Source of the DNA: Cercis canadensis
Taxonomy: Eukaryota > Streptophyta > Magnoliopsida > Fabales > Fabaceae
DNA: 64,000 nucleotides
Assembly: GCA_003255065.1 (NCBI GenBank)
Contig: QAOA01006734.1
Coordinates: 1,208,488 to 1,272,487 of the forward strand
Direction of reading: 5' to 3'
Of the stretch, positions 54,506-64,000 are shown in pieces. Made by a program: the position numbers and the translations under genes. The stretch's first letter is position 1. Each line of letters begins with the position of its first letter. Below the pieces are notes generated by a model. That model did not search any database. It was not told the DNA's origin and worked only from the letters and a program-made list of their open reading frames with translations.

Positions 54506-54756
54506 GTCTAGTATACAAACTCATTTCTAATAACTTCAAGCTTCCTATAATTTTCTATTTCCCAATTCTCCTCCTTAGACAACCAACCCAATACAACCAT
54601 TGGATCGAATTCAGTACTTTGGATTCGGTCTGATGGTTTTGGAGTTCTAATAAGTCTAAGGTAATTTACAGACATTTCCTTTTCTTGTTTTACTTTTTGT
54701 CTCTGGAACAGAACTTTGTACATATTTAGAAGAAGTACTTGATCAGTATCATCAAG

Positions 54757-55059
54757 ATGGAAAAGGTGACGAGGTTGGCCAATGAAAAGGGTGTTGTTAT
54801 TTTCAGCAAGAGCTCTTGTTGCCTCTGCTATGCAGTCCACATTCTATTTCAAGAACTCGGGGTGAACCCTTCGGTTCATGAAATTGACCATGACCCTGAA
54901 GGCAGGGAAATGGAGAAAGCTCTGATGAGAATGGGTTGTACTGCACCTGTCCCAGCTGTATTCATCGGAGGGAAGATGGTGGGATCCACCAATGAAGTCA
55001 TGTCCCTCCACCTAGGTGGTCAACTGACTACACTACTGAAACCTTATGTGTCATCTTAA
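54757..55059 (+). CDS. CC-type (ROXY) glutaredoxin, CCLC active site (GRXC14-like)
   Basis: Intronless, 100 residues from the ATG at 54757 (MEKVTRLANEKGVVIFSKSS). The frame extends 18 bases upstream only to a TTG. The active site is CCLC followed by YAVHILFQELGVNPSVHEID, then PVPAVFIGGKMVGSTNEVMS and a C-terminus LTTLLKPYVSS, without the ALWL-like end. The KPY tail matches the remembered Arabidopsis GRXC13/GRXC14 group (At3g62960), which also lacks the hydrophobic tail. It is the distal member of the tandem plus-strand pair. Loss of the tail suggests weaker or different contact with TGA factors or the TOPLESS corepressor than its neighbour; this is inference. Confidence 0.95.
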   Translation: MEKVTRLANEKGVVIFSKSSCCLCYAVHILFQELGVNPSVHEIDHDPEGREMEKALMRMGCTAPVPAVFIGGKMVGSTNEVMSLHLGGQLTTLLKPYVSS

Positions 55060-58000
55060 AAAGGAACAGAAAGCAAGTTCCTCCTGCTACCTTGTTGAAA
55101 GAATAAACTGGCTTGAATCAGTAGAGTAGTGAACTTAGTATTGAATAGTCTATGTAGTGTTTTATGTGTGAAGTGCCTTATAGCATTGGATTAGCTACAG
55201 CATGTAATCTGCTTAATATTCTTAATGAAGTTTAATTTATATACTTGTATGTTATTGATATTCTACTGTCATACGCTGAATTCGATTGCCGCTACTAGGC
55301 AATTTTCAGTTATCTAGGACTAATAATCATAAAAGAAAAAAAACAAATAATAATAATAAAGGGTGCAAGTAAAGAGCAGATTCTGAAAGTTGCAACAGCT
55401 CCCTCCCTTCATCCACCCTCCTCCTATCTCTCTTTGTTACTCTTTCTCCTCTCTGTTTGCAACCAGTTATCAGTATTCAATAACCTTCAAATCATTCTCA
55501 TAACATGAGAATATCTGCTTGCACTTACTCTTAACATGTGTGTCCATCCTTCCTTCTACATCTTCCGAAGAAGATAATTCCAAAAGATTTGGGTAAGCTG
55601 TACCAGAAATTCATAATCAACAAAATATTAGCAACATGAAAACCAGTTATAACTTTGCCTTTCTGGGTCCCACCGATAGGCATTACATGGGTTAATTAAC
55701 GGCAAACAAAATTTCCTGATTTTGATATATTTAGGCTATCTACAGAATAATGTTACATAGAATAAGAAAAACAATATGCAGTCTTTAACTTTCCAATCTT
55801 TTTGCGTTGTCCATATGTTTAAAAAGTTAACAAGCATCTTTTTTGATATAGTGCTGTGGATTCTTCAACTTTATCCCAGATAAAGAAAGGTATTACATTC
55901 CTTACCCCTTTTTTTTATCTTGCATTTACTTTTATTCTCTTCTTTTTCCCCACTAATAGCAGTCACTATCAAATACTGGAGAAGGCATACTCTAGACCTA
56001 GCAAACTCGAACCAAGGTCATCCATAGATAATCCCACACACCATAGTGCTGTGAAACTAGTCCAGCATTTGCACAATATTCTTTCCTTGATGCTAACTTT
56101 TTGTATAACTAAATTGGCAAGGAAACAAAGGCTTAATATGAGTAAATGATACATGAACTGCTACATAAGTGTCTGCTATACAAGGCGGACATCTTCAATA
56201 TGTTTCACAGTTGAAATAACATGCAAAATAAAATCAAAAGTAAGATACAGTTTTAGAAGTTGTCTTCTTTTAAGCTTTTTCTTGCAAGTGAATCAAATGC
56301 TTGAAGAAAATGAATCAAATTAATATTCTTGCCGGTATCTTCTATATGCATAATTTCCAAACTATTTGGGAGATGAAGTGGCCTAAAATATTCTCAAGAA
56401 TTTAACACGAAGTTTGTCAGACAACCAAATGGGTCGATTACTGTCATCACTGATGCCAAAATATGAATTATGTAGCAGTTAGAGACAAATGAAAAGTTAT
56501 AACAAATGGAATCATGGATGCACTACCTTTGGTCCCCTCCCCAAATTTTATTTGATCCCTATATGATATTTAGTATCTTTCAGGTTGAACTGATTTCAGT
56601 GGCCTTAGAACAACTCAGATACTTTTCTCTATTAGCAGCTGAGATATTTCCTCACGTTACTGATATATCAATTCAATGGACATGAAAGAAATTTATTCAC
56701 AAGGTCACAATCAGAATCTCCAATTTTATCATGGAGACAACATTAGGATTGTTGTTTGACGACAGAGGAAAGCAAATCAACTTAGTGAATTACTAACTCA
56801 AGTAGTTGAAGAACACCCTGATGTATATGCATTTCTGTTCAATCAATGTCAATCTTGATCAAAGTTGAGAACTAATAATAGATACCTCCTCCTTAATTGA
56901 ACTTCTGAGAGAGACATGGGTACTAATGGAGTAAACTATACCACTTTGCAAACGTGTCCAATCAACGAGATTGTGGTGCTGCGAATGTTGTCTGAGCATA
57001 TTTGTCTTTGTTCTGTACAGAAAGCTGTTTGTAAGAAAAATCCACACAATGCTTAAACAATCACATTAGAAATAAAATTTTAGGCCCATTGTTCCTTTTG
57101 ACATTTCATCATACAATTGGTAAACAAGTATTCCATTTTATGCGTGAAGCTTCTGTATGTATGTATGCCAAACCAAGTCAAGGGAGCCAGGATCCAGAAA
57201 ACAAAGCCACAGCCCACAGAAGGAATAAGAGGGTGCCTGCCCTAATTTTAGTTAATTTTGTACTTGTACCACCGTCAAATTAATCAACCACATTAGCCCG
57301 ATATCCTTTTGCTTTCTGGTGAGCGGAGAAATGACCATATTATGCTAATCATCAATTTCTCACTTGAATTTTACCTTTGCTTCAAGCGAATGGCAAGTCT
57401 GATAAAAAGTAAAACTTACGATTCATTTCTTTTTTTCCTTTTCTTGGGAAGGGATAAACCTGATCATGATTATATGAGTAACAAGTAAATAAGATTATAG
57501 TGTTTGTATGTTTATTAAAAAACATAGCTTAAATTTGACTACTTTTTTTGACTATTTATTATTTTGAAGTGAAAATTCTATTATTTATTAATTGATCCAA
57601 ACATGATGTTATTTTTTAGCATCCAACATTTTTGTTTTCTTTATGAACATGGATCATTAAAAGTTTAACTCAAGCAATAAAAGGAAAGGGTTAGTTCTTT
57701 TCTAGTTGTTTGATTTTATTTTGATGAGCTATGCTATTTTTAAGACAATATTTTCAGAAAACTGCTTCATGAATTATATTCAGTAGTCAATTAGGCTAAC
57801 ATACTCATTACAAAATCAGAAAGTATCTTCTTCGGTTTTTTTTTTTATTTTTTATTTTTTATATAAATACAAGAGATAAAGATATTTCATTACATAAGAA
57901 TGAAAGGACAAGAAATTAACCTACAATACAACTCAAATTCGGTTAACCAAAGAAAGACACACACACACACAAGGAAAGAAGGACAAACTCCCCAAAGAAT

Positions 58001-59974
58001 ACTACTAAGTAGTAAGTACCAAAGAAAACAACTAGTAGGCAAACAAAACAACCACAGGAGAAACACAAGAACATTCTTAGTTTCTCATGATTTCATAAGC
58101 TCTTTTTTTTTTTTTTTTTTTTGTATAATGACAATTTAAAAATACAAACTTTTGACATCTTATAAATTATCTAAATCTTTCATCATTAAATTATATCTAA
58201 TGACTTGCTTATAAGCTTGCAATGCTCAAGCAGTCCACCTCAAGCTGAAAATAAATTTTTTTAATTCCTATAAAAATATTTTGTAAGCAAAAAAAAATAT
58301 TTTCCCAAATAAAATCCAAACAGGCCTACAAGCACCTAATGGCCCTCTCGTTACATGGTCCGACAACTAAACAGCAATGCTCTCTCTCTCATTTTTGAGA
58401 AAAAGAAAAAAAAAAACTCACCCTCATCAAGGGATTCAAAACAAATGACAGAAAAAGAAAATGCTTGTAAATTTATACAGTTGGTTCAACTTCCACAACC
58501 GTCAATCACTCAATTAAAGCCTCTTCTATTTTTGTTATCTATTTTATTTTTAATTTTACCAGCATATACTTTTCTTGATTTTCCGCAGACAAGACGGTGG
58601 AAGATGAGCTCCTAAGCAACCAAATCCTGCCACATGATGTCATGTAAGGGTATAGTAGTCACTTCATACCCTTATATGTTGGCACGTTGCATCCGTGGCG
58701 ACTTGTGAATAATTTCTAAGTATCGGGTCTATAGATCCGCCCGTAGTGGACAAAAACAGAATTGCACTCTGCCACCGACTGCGAGTAACCACTCCGTTAG
58801 ATTCCTCCGAGTCCAAAGAGACGACGCAGATATTTTACCGATCGAAGAAGCAAAAAGACTCAAAAGAGTGAAACAAAGAAAAGGATCGCCAAGAAACGAA
58901 CCAGCAGAGAAGCAAGGAGCAGATCTCTACCTCTACGCTACAACATTAGCCTAATCACTAGCTCTCACTGGTCCTCCATTAATGGCTTCTTGAGCAGGTA
59001 TTATTATTACTGTTAATTGTTATCATCATCTCTCTCGTTAGTTGTGAATTCCTAAGCCCTGGCACTGCACTTTGGTTGATCTTAGTTTTCTTCGATTCTT
59101 AATCGCTATGAATTTCAAGCTTTTGTTTGAAAGAAATCCAAGACATCACATCGCTTGTGTAATGTGTGATGGTAAATCGACGGTGATTGGAGTCCGTTTC
59201 TTTATTTTGTTATCGCCTTGTTCATTTCCTTGCAATTCTAGGTTTAATTTGTTGCAAGTACCGAGAATCGCATTCCGTTGGTTATAATTGTTGGCAATCG
59301 GAACAATTACGAACTAATCGATTGATTGTGATTTTATTTCAACGGTCTTGCTTAGTTCGTATAGAATAAATTCTGATGTAAATTCAATGTGATCTCTGGG
59401 AATCCAATCTTTTCTTTCTTTTTTTGGTATTGAAATTCCCTATGTGGACGCAGAGACTTCTCTCATAAAGATTGTTTGGAGAAGCAATTGGATCATATGA
59501 GGTGTTCACTTGGTTCTATTGGTTCTCCAGCTGTCAAGTCAGATGTGCAATTTTTGCAAGTTTACTATAATAAGGAAATTTTCGGCAGATTCACAGAGGT
59601 TCGTTTATTGATTTTCTTTTGATAAAATATATATTACATTCTTCATATTTATGTTTCAGTATTTTGATTTTTGGTTACTAAAAATATGCATTTAACAAGA
59701 GTTTGAAAGAATCAACTCTACCGTCTATTTTTTCTGCATAGCTGTTGATTTTAGCTTTCTTTTATTCTTTTTGAAGAGCTGAAGTGATTAATAGACTTGG
59801 GTCAATTTTCTCTGGTGTGTTTCTAAGAGGCCAGACAGAAATGAGCATAGATGGATTGACAATGGAAGTTATGCGAATTCATTTGCAGGTGAGTAAGGCG
59901 AGACAGAATCCTTTTATTGGAGGAAGTACTGTTTTGGAGTTACATAAGCTTCACAAAGGTGGACGCAGGCTATA
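55060..59974. other. Intergenic, then probable 5' UTR and 5' introns of the MUB gene
   Basis: 55060-58600 is AT-rich, with poly-A/T runs, a poly-T run at about 58105-58122 and no recognised gene. From about 58700 the composition becomes more GC-rich, and 58780-58998 looks like a 5' UTR exon ending in ..TTGAGCAG/GTATTA. A tiny upstream frame (ATGGCTTCTTGA) lies just before that donor. The acceptor that joins it to the MUB start exon was not fixed. Confidence 0.45.
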
Positions 59975-61588
59975 ATGGCCGAAGGAGAGGAGCGTATTGA
60001 GCTTAAATTCCGCATATATGATGGAACGGATATAGCTCACAGTACTTATTCTTCATCAACTACAGTTGGTTTCCTTAAGCAAAAGCTAGTTTCTGAGTGG
60101 CCTCAAGGTTTGTCATCTTGTGGTGTGTCTTTATAATGTTGATAATTCATGTGTTTTAATTTGAGTTATTGCTGTTTGATTGTCTATTCACCCTTTCTGG
60201 TCTATAAAGATAAAGAAGTAACTTATAATGGTCATTACATTTGCCCTTTGGTGATTGAATGTAACAAGTATTGAACTCTGTTGCCCTGCATGGATGACCA
60301 GCGTCAATAGTCCAGGCAAGAGTGCTACCTGCATCAAAATGACAAATTATGATTAAAATGTAGCGAAGAGACATTACTAAATAGTATACTTGGTCAATGG
60401 AGAATTGGAACATCTAACACTACGGTACATATGTACTCTTGAAATCCACTAGAGTCCCTTGAGACTTAGTTGTCATGTGTGTTATGATAAAATTCTTGTC
60501 TTACATTTACATAGGCCTGTTGCTGGAACAATTATTTATTGAGAATAATTATTGGCGCCCGTATAGAGCTAAAGAGAGAATAGTCATCTACTGAATGAAG
60601 AAAATAGAAGTACTAATTAAGTGTTGACATTTAATATCAAGCCAACTTTTTCTTGGACGCGATTCCATTCTGGTCATCTATAAGCAATAAATCTAGATTT
60701 CATGAAGCTTAAATGATTTGAGTTAAAAGCTGGTGCTTCTTACTGTATTAACACTTCTGCTAGACCAAAGTACATTATTTGAAGATATTCATGAGATGAT
60801 GTTATGCCAGCTAATTCCTGAAATAATTCATCATTTGATACATTGAGCTTTGTGTTAGTAAATTAAATGGCCCGAACCATTAGAACTTTCATGCAGGATG
60901 AACCTACTGCGTAGTATTCTCTGTCTGCACTTGTCTGACAGTTTTAATTGTAAGTTCAATCTCACATGACACGTGCTCAATATTGCAGATAAAGGAATCA
61001 CTTTTCTTTACCTATGAATACTTTTCCATATAAACGTAAATAATTTGATTTCATTTTTTATTTGTTCTCGGCTGTATGTTTGCCACACCTTTTAATTGAG
61101 TCTTTCCATTTACAGGCAAAACAGTTATGCCAAAGGCGATAAGTGATGTAAAACTTATACATGCCGGTAAAGTTTTGGACAACAATAAAACCCTAGCCGA
61201 TTCCAGAATAACCTTTGGCGATGTTCCTGGGGGAGTTATTACCATGCATGTTGTAGTACAGCCTCCTGTAGCTAAAAAGAAGCCAGGTATGTTCAATGTT
61301 TTCATATGTGCTTTTAATGAATTACACTTAATTTTTTAAATTCAATATTTCATTGAGTTGATAAGTTTACCCAATGCTATGTATAGTTAATCCACTGTCC
61401 CCTTATCAAAATTCCTTCAAACTGCGTCTGTTACCCTACCTCACCCTCTGTCCTACTTCCTTAACAGGACACAGAAGTAAAAGATATGTCAGAAGAGAAC
61501 TGTTTATATATTTCCATCCTATAGGTATCACCTAGCATGTCTTTGTGAGCGTAGTCAGAGAATCTTTCTTCTTCTTCTTCCCCTTCTC

Positions 61589-61632
<44 letters not shown>

Positions 61633-62859
61633 ATCAACTATGCAGTTCTAGGGCCATGTGAATCATTCTTCCATTGTTGCATCGTCCTTTGTATGCAATA
61701 AAATTTGTTCCTTCTCTCCTATTTATTTGTAACTGTATCCTATATTATCATTTATATTTTTGGAACCTTACTCCATTGGGTAATGCTAGTTGAACATCTC
61801 TTAAGTGCATAAACCTTTTACAGAGTAACTTTTGTAAAACATGTTAGTAACATTTTTAAGAAGTTACGACCATGTTTTAAAAGTTACTTATGTTTTGTAA
61901 ATGATTTCAACTCCTAAGAGTTGTGCAACTAATATTACTTTCTCGATTTAGTGACTATATACATTATTTTCAGAGATATACTGGATGTTTGATAAAACTG
62001 GTGGGGTCATCAAATGTTTTAAGGCATATGGCCAATAAAGTTCCTCCAAGTGCAATTCGTCAACCATGTTAATGGAACTAATGACACGGTAGACAAAGTG
62101 CACACATGGCAACCATGTATCAAATGATGTGGTATGATCAAAGTGGTGGGGTTCACTACTTTTAGAGAATGTTTAATTGACAATGGAGTCCACCATGCCA
62201 CTTCACTTGACACATGTCCATTACATGGCTAACATGTGGCTGCTATGTGTGCATTTTGTGGGCCATGTCATAAGCTCTGTAAACTTAGTTGACAGACTGT
62301 CACAAATTGGACTTAATTGTTGAAATTTGGAAGTGGGGGACCAGATTGTAACTTTTAGCAAATTAGGGGACCAAAAATGTATTTAAACCTAACATATATT
62401 TATGAAAATAATGTGTTATGGTTACTTAATTTGACCAGGCTTATAAGTGTTGATGATTTCTTCTACATGAACCAACTGGCATGAACGGGATTTTTTTGTT
62501 GTACAATGCAGAGTGAACAAGACCATCATGACTCATGAGTGTTGTTAACTATTCAAAGAATACAAATTGGAAAACTTTTAACTATTCAAATGAAGTTTAG
62601 AAAACTTGTTATTTCAGTTGTTTTTCTTTGTAAGCTTGTTTGCAACTGAAGAGTTCGTCTGTTTGGTTGGGCTTGGGAGAAGTGGTTCTGAGTTACGGTT
62701 CTTCAGTAGGTGTTATCATGATGTAAACATTTTAGTTCGCAAGTTTGTTTACAATACCTTCTGCACCTTAGCTCCTAATCATGTATGCTTTTTCTTGGTT
62801 ACCTTGCAGATCCAGAGGACAAACCAACGATAAATTCGTGCGGATGTACAATCCTTTAG
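59975..62859 (+). CDS. Membrane-anchored ubiquitin-fold protein (MUB)
   Basis: Three exons, 59975-60107, 61116-61286 and 62810-62859, join in phase to 117 residues. It starts MAEGEERIELKFRIYDGTDI, has the ubiquitin-like beta-grasp core (TTVGFLKQKLVSEWPQ, VKLIHAGKVLDNNKTLADS, VPGGVITMHVVVQPP), and ends NSCGCTIL. The last four residues, CTIL, are a CaaX box with terminal Leu, which favours geranylgeranylation. The Cys two positions upstream is a candidate S-acylation site. MUBs have no diglycine end, so they are not conjugated. Known family members sit on the plasma membrane and dock group VI ubiquitin-conjugating enzymes (UBC8 type). I cannot assign it to a numbered Arabidopsis MUB. The intron between exons 2 and 3 (about 1.5 kb) contains a CT/CA microsatellite. 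Confidence 0.95.
61588..61632 (+). repeat. (CT)n(CA)n microsatellite in MUB intron 2
   Basis: A run of CT units passes directly into CA units. Likely polymorphic. Confidence 0.9.
62468..62662 (+). repeat. Direct repeat, left copy, upstream of MUB exon 3
   Basis: Nearly identical to 63494-63690. The shared run starts AACTGGCATGAACGGGATTT and continues through AGTGAACAAGACCATCATGA to GAAGAGTTCGTCTG. The left copy is intronic, close to the exon 3 acceptor. Confidence 0.9.
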
Positions 62860-64000
62860 AGTAGGAAGCATACTTTGTTGGCTACACTTGAAGAAAACGT
62901 GCAATTTTCATACTTTTACTCTCGGGATATTCGGAATGCACTAATGCAGTTTCGCTTTCAAATGGCGTTGTGATACGCATGTTTAATCTTACCAAGTTGT
63001 TCCTTGCATCTATCCTTGTTCAATTTTAGTCATTGTCTTTCGAGTGAAATTAGGTATTAGCGTTGTAATTTGTAAAATGAAGAGTGGTGCGAGACACAAG
63101 ACCAACGTGTCGTATCTCTTAAAACAGATCTATATATCTGTAGGCTTATATAGAAGCGAACACAAAAATCAAAAAAGAAATGTAAAAAGATAAATATCAA
63201 TGTAATTTGATATGTTGTTAATTTTGGTTTTATCCTGTATAGTTGTATGTACAGAAATATTTTTAGTTATTGTAATCTCTAATGAGCTAAAAAAGAATCA
63301 ATAACAAGAATGTAAGTTATTGATGTAGTTTTCTGAGGGTGAATTGACTATTCTTATTGAAATTTTGAGGGAAAAAAAATTCCTTGGACTGCCACAACAA
63401 GTATATTTTATTCCACTTATTTAATTAACATAACTTTTTGAATGCATGAAGTGCCTTTTAACACAAAAAAAAAAGAGCACAAAGAATGGAAATGAACTAA
63501 CTGGCATGAACGGGATTTTTTGGTTGTACAATGCAGAGTGAACAAGACCATCATGAGTGTTGTTAACTATTCAAAGAATACAAATTGGAAAACTTTTAAC
63601 TATTCAAATGAAGTATAGAAAACTTTTAACAAGACCATCATGAGTGTTGTTTTATTTGTAAGCTTGTTTGCAATTGAAGAGTTCGTCTGGCTTCAAAATA
63701 AGGTCTACCTTTTTGTATTTTCATTAGAAATGTAAAAATCCATTTTTGGCCATAAAAAAAAAACCGCTTGTCCCGACTATCGTGACAGAACGACAACTAT
63801 GAACTGTCGTTTTGAAAATTGATACACAGTCCTCAGAAGACACAAATCACGAAACAGTCGCGGGCGGTGTGCAACAAAGAAGTTAGAACCAAAGGGAGCG
63901 AAGGTGTAACAGTAAGCTTGGTGGTCGCGATAGCATCTGAATTTGTTTGTCTTTGGCCCTTCAAATTTCCCCCCTTTCTGAATTAGCCACTCGTTTTTCG
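62860..64000. other. MUB 3' UTR and intergenic end of window
   Basis: Probable 3' UTR to roughly 63300, then the direct-repeat copy. The last 250 bases are less AT-rich and may approach the next gene, but no exon can be called. Confidence 0.4.
63494..63690 (+). repeat. Direct repeat, right copy, downstream of MUB
   Basis: Second copy of 62468-62662, about 1.03 kb away, so the pair flanks the last MUB exon and 3' UTR. This copy repeats AACAAGACCATCATGAGTG a second time near its end, a small internal rearrangement. Confidence 0.9.

Noticed and set aside
59784..59975. 63-codon frame just before the MUB start
   Set aside because: It overlaps the probable 5' UTR/intron and ends at the MUB ATG. 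No conserved motif. Treated as a chance frame.

Overview
This window is nuclear DNA from a flowering plant, most likely a eudicot. Genes have many AT-rich introns with GT..AG borders, intergenic DNA is AT-rich, and the encoded proteins match well-known Arabidopsis families closely. The species cannot be named from the sequence. Arabidopsis comparisons here are from memory and were not searched.

Layout. 1.1-6.6 kb (minus): a SPATA20-like/DUF255 thioredoxin-fold protein. 7.3-12.2 kb (minus): plastid peptide chain release factor 1 (APG3-like). 14.9-19.4 kb (plus): a five-finger CCCH zinc-finger protein (ZFN1-like). 25.7-29.4 kb (plus): a BTB/NPH3 protein matching At1g03010. 30.2 kb: tRNA-Arg(ACG). 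30.5-31.6 kb: a probable two-exon gene for a conserved-looking 80-residue protein. 33.6 and 36.5 kb (minus): two CC-type glutaredoxins with CCxS active sites. 39.0-41.3 kb (minus): an OTU deubiquitinase (OTU5/OTUD6B-like). 52.5 and 54.8 kb (plus): two CC-type glutaredoxins with CCxC active sites. 60.0-62.9 kb (plus): a membrane-anchored ubiquitin-fold (MUB) protein.

The order APG3, CCxS glutaredoxins, OTU5, two CCxC glutaredoxins recalls the Arabidopsis block At3g62910-At3g62960. The adjacency of the NPH3 gene and a CCxS glutaredoxin recalls At1g03010-At1g03020. The window therefore looks like an unsplit ancestral block whose parts lie on two Arabidopsis chromosomes.

The most distinctive part is 40.6-50.7 kb, a nest of Mutator-like (MULE) terminal-inverted-repeat elements. 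Boundaries can be read directly: a 500-bp hairpin element with a perfect 10-bp target duplication inside the OTU gene intron; a 3.2-kb element built of palindromic repeats with a decayed transposase; a 1.0-kb element with a perfect 9-bp duplication; and a small element with a perfect 9-bp duplication that is split by a 1.2-kb palindromic element of the same family as the first. These insertions separate the OTU gene from the glutaredoxins beside it in Arabidopsis.

Two direct duplications (513 bp at 24.5-25.5 kb and about 240 bp at 42.9-43.4 kb) each have a single N exactly at the junction. They look like unmerged haplotype overlaps in the assembly, not real tandem duplications.
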